From: Capsulimonadaceae bacterium
GTDB taxonomy: Bacteria > Armatimonadota > Armatimonadia > Armatimonadales > Capsulimonadaceae
Assembly: GCA_031292625.1 (NCBI GenBank)
Contig: JARLGU010000062.1
Span: 100,354-164,353, forward strand
Direction of reading: 5' to 3'
DNA: 64,000 nucleotides
Shown here: positions 34,994 through 48,300 of the stretch, in pieces
Numbering within the stretch: position 1 is the stretch's first letter
How the letters are laid out: the number at the start of each line of letters is the position of its first letter
Made by a program: the position numbers and the translations under genes
The notes under the pieces: generated by a model
Databases searched by the model: none
What the model saw: the letters and a program-made list of their open reading frames with translations, nothing else
Told to the model about the DNA's origin: nothing

Positions 34994-35707
34994 ATGAATG
35001 TTTACGCACTGAAAGCAGTTTCGATATTCTCCGGCCTGGACGGGGACGATCTCGCCTTGCTGGCGTCGCATGCGAGGACGGAGGCGTTCGAGGCCGGTAG
35101 CCCCCTCATTCATCAGGGAGATCGTGAAGCCCCCTTGTTTGCGATCACCGCCGGACGAGTCAAGGTGTTCCGGACCTCGGCGTCGGGTCTGGAAGTGATT
35201 ATCGCCGTCCGAGGGGTGGGCGAGTGCCTTGGGGAACTGAGCGTGCTCGACGGGGCCCCCCGCAGCGCAAGCGTCGCCGCGGTCACCGATGTGGAGGCGA
35301 TCCAGATCGACCGCCTCGCCATGAGACAAGCCGTCTCCGCTAGCCCGAAGCTGGCCTGGGCGCTCTTGACCGCCTTGTCGCTGCGGCTGCGCGAAGCGTC
35401 GGACACCATTGAGGCCATGGCGACGAAATCGCTTATCGAGCGCCTCGCGTTCGTGCTCATCTCGATCGGCGACCAGCACGGCGCCGCGATCGACGCCTCC
35501 GACAACGCGCCGGTCAAGCTGCCGGCTCCGTTGACGACGACGGACCTTGCCGCGCTCGTCGGCAACTCCCGCGAAAAGGTGACAAAGGCGCTGACCTCCC
35601 TGCGCGCCAAGTCGCTTGTCTCGCGCGATCCGCACGACCATGGGCTTATCCTTGACGACCCCGCGTCGCTGCGTCACCTGGCGGACGGGGAGATGGATCT
35701 TCCTTAG
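34994..35707 (+). CDS. Crp/Fnr-family transcriptional regulator
   Basis: The 237-residue regulator has a cNMP-binding beta-roll (about 10-125) with GVGECLGELSVLDGAPRSASVAAV, where Glu and Arg-Ser match the cAMP phosphate-binding cassette. A dimer helix and a winged helix follow with LTTTDLAALVGNSREKVTKALTSL. No cysteine cluster for an Fe-S centre is seen, which favours a nucleotide ligand over FNR-like oxygen sensing. It is divergent from an operon that encodes a nucleotide cyclase, a natural source of ligand. AGAAAG is a weak ribosome-binding site. Confidence 0.92.
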   Translation: MNVYALKAVSIFSGLDGDDLALLASHARTEAFEAGSPLIHQGDREAPLFAITAGRVKVFRTSASGLEVIIAVRGVGECLGELSVLDGAPRSASVAAVTDVEAIQIDRLAMRQAVSASPKLAWALLTALSLRLREASDTIEAMATKSLIERLAFVLISIGDQHGAAIDASDNAPVKLPAPLTTTDLAALVGNSREKVTKALTSLRAKSLVSRDPHDHGLILDDPASLRHLADGEMDLP

Positions 35708-35708
35708 G

Positions 35709-35757
35709 GGACCATCGTCCGCTCCCGGCGGGGCGCTGGCGGCAGTCCGCCGGGTCC
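35709..35757 (+). terminator. GC-rich hairpin after the Crp/Fnr-like gene
   Basis: CCCGGCGG (35724-35731) pairs with CCGCCGGG (35747-35754). A competing outer pairing GGACC (35709-35713) with GGTCC (35753-35757) is also possible. It starts 2 nt after the stop codon. No T-run is present. Confidence 0.45.
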
Positions 35758-35984
35758 TGCTCACGCCCTTCGCATGCGTCCCGCAATCCTCCCGTCGCGG
35801 CCATTAAGCGGCCCTTTATCTTACGATAGTCGCCAATGGACGTAATTGTAGGCGTCCGATGGCAATCCTCGTCGAATGCAAAATTTCTCACCGGTCCACT
35901 GAATGGGATTTATTGTAGCAATTCTCTCTTGTCACGTGGGAGGCACTATGGCTTGTCCGGTTCTAAAGCGTACTAGTAGTTTAT

Positions 35985-36017
35985 GATAGGTAAACTTGTT
36001 TTTGTCGTTTATCTACC
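35985..36017. promoter_or_regulatory. Imperfect inverted repeat upstream of the FN3 gene
   Basis: GATAGGTAAAC (35985-35995) and GTTTATCTACC (36007-36017) pair at 9 of 11 positions around an 11-nt spacer, about 40 nt upstream of the predicted -35. It could be an operator for the FN3 gene promoter or a weak terminator. The rest of 35758-35984 shows nothing I recognise. Confidence 0.35.
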
Positions 36018-36057
36018 ACAATTGAATTTAAAATTCACATAATACATACTATTGCTC

Positions 36058-36086
36058 TTGACGTTTTCCGGCATTTCGAAGATAAT
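36058..36086 (+). promoter_or_regulatory. Sigma70-type promoter for the giant FN3 gene
   Basis: TTGACG (36058-36063) and GATAAT (36081-36086) are separated by 17 bp. This is the best sigma70-like promoter in the window. It implies a leader of about 240 nt carrying three tandem hairpin repeats before the start at 36335. Confidence 0.6.
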
Positions 36087-36155
36087 AACCCTGCTATACG
36101 ACGCTTGCTTGTCGTAAAGCCGTGATTGCGTGGCGCTCGCTGTTTTGAGGCGCCA

Positions 36156-36334
36156 GCGTTATCCCCTGTAAGTTGTACGAACTGTTGCTGGGGGCTCGAC
36201 GCGCCCGGTCTTGTTTAGCTCCGGCGCTTTCCCCCATAGGTTGTACTAACTCTTGGTAGGGGTTCGCGTGTCTGTTCTTCCGAAGACCCGCCGTTGTCCC
36301 CGTCCGTTGTATCCAGTGTTGGTGAGGGCTCGAA
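36156..36334 (+). repeat. Three tandem ~67-nt hairpin repeats in the FN3 leader
   Basis: Three imperfect copies have GTTGTA at 36172, 36240 and 36306, giving 68- and 66-nt spacing. The shared pattern is TCCCC-N5-GTTGTA-nn-AnT-nTTGnT-GGGG/AGGG-nTCG. CCCC can pair with GGGG and, in copies 1 and 2, AGTT/GTT with AACT/AAC. In the third copy the 3' arm GAGGG is the ribosome-binding site of the FN3 gene, so the hairpin could mask it. Confidence 0.7.
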
Positions 36335-39300
36335 ATGTACCGAAATATCCTGTTCGCAATTATCATCGCTTTCTCGCTTCTCGGCTTCTCCGGAGTTGGC
36401 AGGGCGCAGGCGCTGCCGGCCATAACGTCCATCAGCGCTGTCGTGGCTGACGCTACCACGTCGTCCATTACATTGTCTTGGAGCGCACCGAGCGGCGCAA
36501 CGACGGGCGTGACGTACAACATTTATCGGGGGACTAAATCAACTGTGTATGCTGGAACACCAGTTGGGACGGCGTCTTACCCTGCAACGACATTTATTGA
36601 CTCCGGCCTTACGCCAGGCACGCAATATTTTTATGTTGTGACATCGGTTATTACGGTTAGCGGTACGAAATACGAGAGCCTTTACAGCACGCCTGAAGTG
36701 TCGGAATACACGCTTTGCTCCTCGACGACCCTAAACGTCCCGACAGTTCCCATTAGCTCATGGGAGGAAGTCGATCTTTCGTGGACAGCGGTTACTGGAG
36801 CAGCGAGCTACAACGTTTATCGCGAGGCTACGTATTTGGGCGAAGCGTTGCCTCAGTGGACTTGCATCAAGGTGGGCTGCTTAACAACAAAGTTTGTTGA
36901 TGATGGCATCAACGACACCACCGCGCCAGATCCGGGTGCCGGTGGATCTGGCGCCGGCGAAGTACCGGAGTCGTACTCGTACTACGTTACAGTCAACAAC
37001 CAGCAGGGCACTGCGCATACTGCTGGCACTGAAGGGACGGCGACGCTTGGCCTGGAGAGCAACACGGTAACTGCTACCGCAAACGGGCCGGTAGATCTCA
37101 CTGCGGTCGTCGGCGGGAACAACCAGGCCGCGCTGACGTGGACAGACACAGATAACGCATTAAGCTACAATATTTACCGTGCCACGTCGAGCGGTAATGA
37201 AGTACTTGTTAAGAGCGGTATTACAGCCAAGAGTTATACTGACACGGGGCTCGCTAGCGGAACTTGGTATTACTATCGAGTGACAGGCAACTACAGCACC
37301 TGGATTCCTACATACGAAAGTGGTAAGAGTAACGAGGCTTACTCGGAGACTATCCCAATTGTTCCGGCAAACCTGACTGCTGTGGGCAGCAACGCGCAGA
37401 TTTTGCTTAGTTGGACAATTTGCCCAAACGCGATTGGCTACAACCTCTATCGTAGTTCGACTTCGTCCGGCGGACCGTGGTCCAAAGTTACCGAAGTTTC
37501 CTCGGCCCTATCGAGCTGCGCGGACTCTAGCCTTACTCCTGGACAAACCTATTGGTATTACTTGACATCGCTTTCGTTTGGCGGCGAGAGCGCCCCAAGC
37601 AACGTCGCATCGGCTACGGTCGCGGGACCGACTAATTTGATTGCCACGCCTGGAAACGCCCAGGTCTTGCTGAATTGGTCCGCCGCGACAGGGGCTTCGA
37701 CTTATTATATTTACCGAACCTTGGCGAATGGGGCAGCGGGCAGCGAAAATTCGACATACATCGCGACGGCCACGTCCACGAGTTATACGGACCAGTCTGT
37801 TACAAACGGCGACACCTATTATTACGAGGTGAGCGCCGAGACGCCTTTGGGAGCCGGCGCCGTGAGCAATGAGGCCTCTGCTACCCCCGCTGTTCGGCCG
37901 GCGGTGCCGACGGATCTTGTTGCAACGCCTGGTATACAGCAGGTCGCTTTAAGCTGGAACGCGCCAGTGGGTGCAACGGGCTCTGTGACCTATACCGTCT
38001 ACCGAGGGACAGCGTCTGGCGGCGAAAGCCTTCTTGCGGCAAATATTACCTCGACCACCTACTCGGACACGGGATTGTCCAATAATCAGATCTATTACTA
38101 CTATGTGACGGTGACTATCAACGGTTCTGAGAGCCTGCCGAGCAATGAGGTGTACGCGACGACGCCGCCCGCCGCTCCGACAGGTCTGACCGCGCAGGCG
38201 CAAACGGGGCCGAATGTCCTGCTGAACTGGAATGCGAGCGCCGGCGCCACAAGCTACAATATTCTACGCAGTACGGCGTCTGGATCCGAGCAGGTTCTGA
38301 CGAGCACTACGCCAGCCACGGTCACCGCAACCACCTACACCGATACGACGGTAAGCGGGGGCACGACTTATTATTATGAAGTTCAGGCGGTTAACAGTGT
38401 AGATGCGTCAGTTCCGAGCGCATCAAGCGCGGAGGCAAGCGCGACGACCGTGCCTTCGGCGCCGACGCTCAATGCTCCTGTTGGCGGCAACCAGCAGATC
38501 ATCTTGTCGTGGTCACCGTCGGTCGGGGCAACTGGCTACAATGTTTATTGCGGGACATCGCCAGGCAGCGAAACGAAAGTGGGGCAGGTTTCTTCTTCGG
38601 TGACGACCTTCACGAACGCAGGACTTTCGAACGGAACCACCTATTACTATGAGGTGACCGCATATGATGCGGGCGGAGAAAGCGTAAAGAGCAACGAAAC
38701 GAGCGCAATTACGATCCCCGCTGCTCCGATCAATCTTTCGGCTACGGGCGGCGCTACGAGCATATCGCTGACGTGGACTGCTTCCACAGGGGCGTCGAGC
38801 TACAATATCTATCGCGGCACATCTTCAGGCGGCGAGGTAAAGATTTCCACCACGCCTGCTACCGTCACCTCTACGACCTACAGTGACACTAGCGTCACAT
38901 CCGGTGACACCTATTTTTACGAAGTGACTGCCGTTAACAACACCCCTGCCGAAAGCAGTAGGAGCAACGAGGTATCGGTAAGTGCGACAACCACCCCCTC
39001 GGCCCCGAGCGGTCTTTCGGCTACCGTGCCATCGGGCGGCCTTGCGCAGGTTGTCCTTGCATGGTCCGCTCCTTCGACCGGGACGGTTGCTACGTATAAC
39101 ATCTATCGTAGCGCGACGTCTACCCCGTACACGTGGACGCAGGTGACTGCCGTTCCCTCGACGAGCACCGGCTATACGGATTCGAGTGTTTCGCTTGCCA
39201 AGGTCTACTACTACGAGATCACGGCGGTGAACGGCAGCGGGGTCGAGAGTTCCGCAAGTAACGTCGCGAGTGCAACGACGCCTTTGGCAGCCCCAACGGG

Positions 39301-42300
39301 ACTGACCGCGACCGGCGGGACGCAGCAGGTCGTACTCGCTTGGACGGCGGTTAGCGGCGCAACGAGCTATGACGTTTATCGATCGCTTACGTCCGGCGGC
39401 GAGGCCCAAGTCCAGACCGGAGTGACGACGACAAGCTATACGGATTCATCTCTGACGCCGGGCACGACCTACTACTATGAGGTGACGGCGGTCTACAGCG
39501 GTGTCGAGAGCGCGCGGAGCACCGAGAAGAACACCACGACGATACCGGCCGCTCCCAGCCTCAATACGCCGGTTCCCGGCATCGGACAGGTCGGGCTCTC
39601 CTGGACGCCTCCCAGTTCAGGGCCGGCGCCGTCGAGCTACAACATATATCGCTCCACGACCCCAGGCGCTGAGGTTGACGTCAAATCGGGCGTGACCTCC
39701 ACGAGCTATGCGGACACAACTGTAAGTGCCGGCACGACCTACTACTACGAGGTGACTGCGGTCAATGCGGGAGTTGAGAGTCCGAAGAGCGCTCCAGAGC
39801 AATCCGCTACGACGTATCCCGCAGCGCCATCCGGGCTAGTCGCGACGGGCGGACAAGCCAAGGTTTCGTTGACTTGGACCGCTTCCACCGGAGCATCAAG
39901 CTACAACATTTTCCGTGGAACTTCGCTGGGAGGCGAAGCGCAGATCACAACTTCGCCGGTCACCGTTACTACCACAAGTTACACCGATTTGGCAGTCAGT
40001 ACCGGCACCGTTTACTACTACTACGTGACGGCGGTCGGCGCCAGCGGGCAGAGCAGCGGCAGTAATGAACAGAGCGCGACTACAGCGCCTGCCGCGCCGA
40101 CGCTCGCTGCTCCTGCCGCAGGTAATGGCCAGGTCGTTCTATCTTGGAGCGAGGCCACTGGTCAGACGGTCACCAGCTTTAATATTTACCGGGGCCTATC
40201 GGCTGGCGGCGAATCGACAACGCCGATCGCATCCACATCCGGGACTTCAACGACGTACACGGATACAAGTGTTACGAATGGGGCGACCTACTATTACTAC
40301 ATGACCGCCGTAAACTCTGGCGGCGAAAGCCCGGATAGCACGGAACAGGGACCCGAAAACCCGGTGTCTGCGATCTCGGCGCCGACACTTGCGCTGGGAA
40401 CGCCTGCGATTCCGCTCGGGGGCGCGGCCTCGATTTCTCTATCATGGACGGCTGGCGGAACGGGAACTGCCGCGACGTACAATGTCTACCAGAGCTTGAC
40501 AGGCATTGCGGGCTCATGGTCGGTTGTAGCGTCGGTTCTTTCGTCTGCTACGAGCTATACCGTTACGGGGCTGAGCGCGGACACTCTTTATCACTATTAT
40601 GTGACGGCAGTCACGAGCGGTGGAAGCGAGAGTTCTGCAAGCAATACGGTAAGTGACACGACCCCGACAACGGCGCCTGCGATTACCACGATCACTGGCG
40701 GCAGTTCGCAGGTTTCGTTAACATGGACGCGACCTACAGGCGCGACCAGTTTCAATCTCTACCGCTCCTCCACGGGTGCTGGCGGGGAAGGTTCAACCCC
40801 ATACCAGTCGTCGCTGACGGCGCTTACCTTTACCGACACGAGTGTTAGTTCCGGCTCCAAGTACTACTATTATATGACTGCCGTTAACGTTGGCGGGGGC
40901 GAAAGTGCCGCTAGCGCGGAGAAGAACGCTACGACGATTGCGGCGGCGCCGACACTTTCTGCGCCTGTTGCTGGCAACGGTCAGGTCGCTCTTTCGTGGA
41001 CGGAGACGACCGGCCAGATCGTGAGCAGCTATAACATTTACCGTGGAACCGCGTCAGGCGGCGAGAGCTCGACGCCCCTAGCGTCAGTGACTTCCACTTC
41101 GACGACGTACACGGATACGACTGTCGCGAATGGAACGCAGTATTGGTACTTCGTTACCGCGGTCAACGCGGGCGGCGAAAGCGGCCACGGCTCCGATCAG
41201 GCGGCGACTCCCTCAGCGCCAACTACTCCAACAGCGCTGAACGCGACTGGCGGGAACCAGCAGGTTCTGCTGACCTGGACGGCTCCGGCTGGGAGCCCGG
41301 CCAGCTACAACATCTACCGCAGCCTCACATCCGGCGGCGAAGGCACGACGGCGTATAAGACGGGCGTGAGTTCGACGAGCTATACGGACAGCGGTCTGAC
41401 GAACAACACGCAGTATTTCTATGAGGTGACGGCCGTTTACAGCGGCGCTGGCGAGAGCGCCAAGAGCACGGAAGCCGCTGCGTGGACGCTTTGCGCCGCG
41501 CCGACGCTCCTGGCTGCGACCGCCGGCAATGGGCAGATCGGCTTGTCGTGGACGGCGCCAACCGGCGGCGCGTCGAGCTACGACGTATTCCGGGGCACCA
41601 GCTCTGGCGCAGAGACCTCGCTCACGACGGTCACGTCGACGAATTGCACCGACTCATCAGGTCTCGCCAATGGCACGACGTACTACTACTACGTGACGGC
41701 CGTTAACGGGGCGGGCGTTCAGGGCCCTCGAAGCAATGAACCCCATGCGACGCCGTCAGCCGCGATCCCTGCGAACCTGACCGCGACCGCGGGAAACGCG
41801 ACCGTAACGCTTGCTTGGACCGCTGTTAGCGGCGCGACGGCCTATAACATCTATCGAAGCGCCACGTCCGGCGGCGAGGGGACCACGGCCACTTACAGCC
41901 CGGCGGGCACGGCGACGACATACGCGGACAGCGCCGTGACGAACGGCACGGCAAACTATGAAGTGACGGCAATTACGTCCGGCGGCGAAAGCGCCAAGAG
42001 CAATGAGGCGAACGCCACGCCTCTCTCGCCCGGGCCGACGAGCCTTGTCGCGACTCCTGGCAATCAACAGGTCTCGTTGACCTGGACCGCGCCAACGGGC
42101 GCCACGGGCTCGACGACATATAGTGTGTATCGTGGAACATCCTCTGGCGGCGAGGCGCTTACGCCGGTGGCGACAAGCCTTGCCGGCACTACGTACGTCA
42201 ACTCGGGCCTGACGAACGGCACGACATACTACTACGAAGTGACGGCGGTGACATCTTCGGTTGAAAGCGCGAAGAGCAACGAGGCCAGCGCCGCGCCCGT

Positions 42301-45300
42301 GCCTCCGGCTCCTACGGCGCCGACAAACCTGTCGGCGACCGGCGGATACCAGCAAGTCGCGTTGACGTGGACGGCTGGGAGCGGCGCATCGTCGTACTCC
42401 GTCTATCGCGGCACGGTCGCGGGCGGCGAGGCTGCCACCCCCATCGCATCCGGCGTGGCGTCGACGAGCTTTACGGATAATGCGGCGACGGACGCGAGCA
42501 GCACTCCGGCCAACAACCTGACATACTACTACACCGTCATCGCCGTCAATAGCGTTGGCGTTGCGAGTTCATCGAGCAACGAGGCGCACGCGATGACCCT
42601 GCCTGGGCCGCCGACCGGTCTCAATGCCGTGGGCAGCAATCAGGTGATTTCGCTGACGTGGACCGCGCCGTCGGGCGGCGTGTCCGGATACAGCGTATTC
42701 CGAGGCACGGCCTCCGGTGGGGAGTCCTTCCTGACAAGCGTCCCGTCGACGGTGACCAATTGCTTCGATACCGGCGTTTCGCCCGGCACCACGTACTACT
42801 ACTACGTGACGTCGCTAAACAGCGCCGGCGGCTCGAGCACCGCCAGTACCGAGGCGCACGCTACGGCATCGCCGGCAGCTCCCGTCCTCGCCTCGGCAAC
42901 CGCCGTGAACAAGCAGGTGACTCTCGTGTGGGCCGCCTCGACTGGCGCGACGAGTTACAACGTGTATCGCGGGACAACCGCTAGCGGCGAGTCCGCAACG
43001 CCTGTCGCAACCGGCATCGCCGCGCTAACATATGTTGATACCAGCCTTACGGATGGCACGACATACTTCTACGAGGTGACGGCTGTCGATGCCGGCGGCG
43101 AGAGTCTCAAGAGCAACGAATTGAGCGCGACTCCGACGCCGGGCGCGCCGACGAACCTGATCGCAACCGCTGGTAACCAGCAGGTCTTGCTGACGTGGAC
43201 GGCTGGGGCCGGCGCCGCGACCTATAATATCTACCGTGGATCGACTTCAGGCGGCGAGGGCACGACGCCCTATAAGACGGGCGTGGCGACTGCGAGCTAT
43301 ACTGACACCGGCCTAACTGATGGCACTACGTACTATTACACGGTGACCGCGGTGAACGTCGACGAAAGCGCGGCGAGCAATGAGGCGCACGCGGCTCCGG
43401 CTCCCAACGCGCCGGCAGGACTGAGCGCGACCGGCGGCAGCCTCCAGGTTTCCCTTAGCTGGACCGCGTCGGCCGGGGCTGTAACCTATAACGTGTACCG
43501 GGGAACGACGTCAGGCGGCGAATCGGCGACGGCCATACAGACCGGTCTGACCAGCCCGAGCTATCTCGACACTGGCCTAACCGCCGCAACGCAGTATTTC
43601 TACAAGGTGACTGCGGTCAACGTCGACGAGAGCGCCAAGAGCGCGGAGGCGAATACGTGGACCTTCGCGCCAGTTCCGACCGGCCTCCTGGCCTCGGCGG
43701 GCAATAAGCAGGTTTCACTAACGTGGAACCCATCCGGCGGAGCTACAAGCTACAACATCTATCGCGGAACGACGTCAGGCGGCGAAGGAAGCACGGCCTA
43801 TAAGACGGGCGTGACTACCGCAAGCTACGCCGATACGAGCGTGAACGATGGTACGAAATACTTCTACACGGTGACGGCCGTCGACGCAGGAGGCGAGAGC
43901 GCCCAGTGCTCGGAAGCGTCCGCAACGCCGGTTCCCGACAAGCCGACGAACCTGATTTCCACACCCGGAAACCAGCAGGTCGTGCTGGCGTGGACGGCTG
44001 GGGCCGGCGCTGTGACCTATAACATCTATCGTGGATCGACTTCAGGCGGCGAAGGCACGACGCCCTATAAGACGGGCGTAGCGGCCGTGACCTACACCGA
44101 CTCCGGCCTAACTGATGGCACGACGTACTATTACACGGTGACCGCGGTGAACGTCGACGAGAGTGCGGCGAGCAACGAGACATCCGCAGAACCGCTTCCA
44201 AATGCGCCAACAGGCCTAACGGCCACTGCCGGCGAGGCCCATGTCTCGCTTTCGTGGACCGCATCCGCCGGGGCGGTGACTTACAATGTCTACCGTGGAA
44301 CGTCGGCAGCCGGCGAGGCCGCGACGCCGGTCCAGACAGGCGTAACGGGGACCACGTATAACGATCCCGGTCTCACCGATGGCCAAACGTACTATTATAA
44401 AGTTACCGCCGTCAACACTGACGAAAGTAGCAAGAGCAACGAAGCGTCCGCGACGCCGCTTCCCGACGGCCCAACCGGGCTGATCGCAACCGGCGGCGTT
44501 CAGAGCGTCTTGCTTAACTGGACGGCATCTGTGGGCGCAACCAGCTACAAGGTCTACCGCGGAGCATCCTCCGGCGGCGAAGGCTCGACGGCCGTAGCGA
44601 CCGTGACCAGCCCGACCTACACCGACCCCAGCTTGAGCGACGGTACGACTTACTACTATAAGGTGACCGCAGTCAACGGTTTGGAAACCGCCAAGAGCAA
44701 CGAGGCCAACGCCATTACGATGGCTGCGGTGCCCACGATCCTCACGGCGGCCGCAAGCAATCAACAAGTGTCGCTTACGTGGACAACCTCCACCGGCGCA
44801 ACCAGCTACAACGTCTACCGTGGAACGACGTCAGGCGGCGAATCGGCGACGCCAGTCGCGACAGGCCAGACGACGGGAGCGTTTACGGATAGCGGTCTGA
44901 CCGATGGCACGACTTATTACTACGAGGTTACGGCGCTCGATAATGCCGGCGAAAGCGCGAAGAGCCAGGAAGCACCGGCTAAACCTGCGCCGAGCACGCC
45001 GACTGGCCTCACCGCGACGGGCGGCGCTCAGAGCGTTTCGCTGTCCTGGACAGCGCCTGCCGGAGCCTCAACCTACAACGTTTACCGTGGAACCACATTG
45101 GGCGGCGAGAGCAGCACTCCCGTTGCCACGGGGGTGCCCGGTACGACTTACGTCGACTCAGGTTTGGCGGACGCCACCAAGTATTTCTACAAAGTGACGG
45201 CCGTGAACGGCGCTGAAAGCGGGCAGAGCGGGGAATCTTCCGCGACAACGTACGCTGCGGTTCCGTCGATTCTGACGGCGACGGGCGGCGCTCAGAGCGT

Positions 45301-48300
45301 TTCGCTAACATGGACCGCGTCTACCGGCGCAACCAGCTACAACGTCTACCGTGGCACGACGTTGGGCGGCGAATCGGCGACGCCCGTTGCGACGGGGCTG
45401 ACCAGCCCAAGCTATCTCGACACCTCGTTGAGCGATAGCACGAAATACTATTACGAAGTGTCAGCGCTGGACGCGGGCGGTGAAAGCGGCAAGAGCGCCG
45501 AGGCGCATGCAACCACATTTGCTCCCGCGCCAACGGGCCTCACGGCAACTCCCGGCAACCAACAGATCGTGTTGAACTGGAATGCATCCAGTGGCGCGAC
45601 GAGTTACAACGTCTACCGTGGCACGACGTTAGGCGGCGAAGGCGCGACGGCCGTAGCGACCGTGACCAGCCCGACCTACACCGACCCCGGACTGACGGAT
45701 GGCACGACGTACTTCTACAAGGTGACGGCGGTTCTCGCGGGCGGCGAGAGCGCTAAGAGTAACGAGGCGACGGCTGCGCCGCTTCCCGATGCGCCGGCAG
45801 GCTTGAGTGCAACTGCGGGTAACCAGCAAGTCTCGTTGACCTGGACTGCCTCGGCTGGCGCAGTGACCTACAACGTCTACCGTGGCACAACGGCGGGCGG
45901 CGAAGGCGCGACGCCTTATAAGACGGGCGTGGCGACCGCGAGCTACACCGACACCGGACTGACGGACGGTACGCCGTACTACTACAAAGTGACTGCGGTG
46001 AATGTCGATGAGAGCGGCGCCAGCAATGAGACGTCCGCGACGCCGCTGCCTGACGCGCCGTCAGGTCTGACGGCAACTAGCGGCAGCTTGAAGATCTCGC
46101 TCTCTTGGACGGCGTCCGCCGGTGCGTTGACTTACAACGTTTACCGTGGGACTGCGGCTGGAGCGGAGTCGGCAACCCCGATTGCGACTGGCGTGACTTC
46201 GACAAGCTACACCGATACGGGTCTATCTAGCTTGACGACGTACTATTATAAGGTGAGCGCGGTGAACGTCGCCGTAAGCGCCAAGAGCAACGAGGCGCAC
46301 GCGAAGACAGTTGCCGCAGTGCCGACTGGCCTTTCCGCCGTGCCCGCGCATGAACAGATCTCGTTGACCTGGACTGCGGTCACCGGCGCAACGAGCTACA
46401 ACGTCTACCGCGGCACGTCGGCGGGCGGCGAAGCGGCGACGCCTGTTGCGACGGGGTTGACCACCGCGACTTATACGGATACGAGCCTGGCCGATGGGAT
46501 TCCGTACTATTACAAGGTGACCGCGGTCGATGGGGATGGCGAGAGCGCCATGAGTTCCGAAGCCACCGCGACAACGTTCGCTTCGGTTCCAACCGGCCTG
46601 ACCGCGACGCCGGGCAATCAGCAGATCACGCTGGCCTGGACGGCATCAACGGGAGCGGTCAGCTATAAGGTGTATCGTGGAACGACGGCGGGTGGAGAGG
46701 CGGCGACTCCGGTTGCCGTGGGACTTAAAACTTGCGCCTATGTCGATACGGGCCTGACCAACGGCACGACGTACTATTACACGGTCACCGCGGTTGATGC
46801 AGGCGGCGAGAGCGGTGCCAGCAACGAGGCCCACGCTGCCCCGGTCGCTAATGTTCCAAGCGGGCTCACCGCGACGGCCGGCAACTTGAAAATTACGTTG
46901 TCTTGGACGGCGTCCGCCGGCGCTGCGACGTACAACGTCTACCGAGGGACGACCTCGGGCGGCGAATCGGCGACGGCGATTGCCACGGGCGTGAGCAGTA
47001 CGAGCTACGTTGACACCGGCCTCACCGCCGCAACGCAGTACTTCTACACGGTGACAGCGGTCAACGTAGATGAAAGCGCTCCGAGTAACGAAGCGAACGC
47101 AACGACGTTTGCGGCAGCGCCGACCGGTCTAACGGCGGTGGCGGGAAGCCAGCAGGTGTCGTTGACATGGACTGCCTCGTCGGGTGCGGCGAGCTACAAG
47201 GTCTACCGCGGCACATCGGTCAACGGGGAGGCAGCTACCGCGGTTGCGAGTGGCGTTACAGCGACAAGCTACACCGATACGTCCTTGACCGACGGTACGA
47301 CGTACTACTACAAGGTCTCGGCTGTTGGGGTGGGCGGTGAAGGCCCCGTGAGCAGCGAAGCGTCCGCGACACCGCTCCCGGATGCTCCGACCGGGCTGAC
47401 GGCCACTGCCGGAAATCTGCAGGTTTCGCTTTCATGGACGGTGTCCGTTGGCGCTCTGACCTACAACGTGTACCGGGGAACGTCCGCCAATGGCGAATCG
47501 TCGATACCTGTTGCGACTGGCTTGACTGCCGCCGCGAAGGCGACGACCGTATCCTATAACGACACGGGCCTCTCGGATGGCACGACATACTACTACAAGG
47601 TGACGGCTGTTAGCGGCGTCGAGAGCGCTAAGAGTAACGAAGCGTCCGCGAAGCCTCTTCCGGTCACGCCAGTGAGTCTGACGGCAACGGCGGGCGATCA
47701 GCAAGTTGTCCTGTCGTGGAGCGCAAGCACGGGGGCCGTGACCTACAAGGTCTACCGAGGCACAACGTCCGGCGGCGAAGCGTCGACTGCCGTTGCGTCC
47801 GGAGTGACGTCCACGGGTTGGACCGATACGACCGTGACGAACACGAAGACCTATTACTACTACGTCACCGCAATCAACGGCGCTGGCGAAAGCCCGGCCA
47901 GCAACGAAGCGAGTGCGACGCCGTTTGGCGCAACGAACCTGACGGCAACGGCCGCGCCTTCCCAGGTGACACTGTCGTGGACGTCCGCGGGTTCTCAGGC
48001 TACAGGATACAACCTGTACCGCGGAACGGCCGCAGGCGGCGAAGCGTCGACGCCTCTCGCGACGTTGACATCGTCGACGACGAGCTATGTCGACAATAGC
48101 GCGAACAGCGGCGCATCCGCGCCTGTCAACGGTACGACGTACTACTACTACGTGACGGCGACGACCGCGTCCGGCCAGAGCGCCAAGAGCAACGAAGCCT
48201 CAGCAACGCCGGAGCCGGCTATTCCATCCGCTCCGACGGGCCTGACGGCGACCGCAGGATATCAGCAAGTCTTGCTCTCGTGGACGGCTGCCGCAGGGGC

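Noticed and set aside
36231-36270. tRNA-like GGTTCG loop in the FN3 leader
   Set aside because: No acceptor stem, D-arm or anticodon arm; it is one unit of the tandem hairpin repeat.
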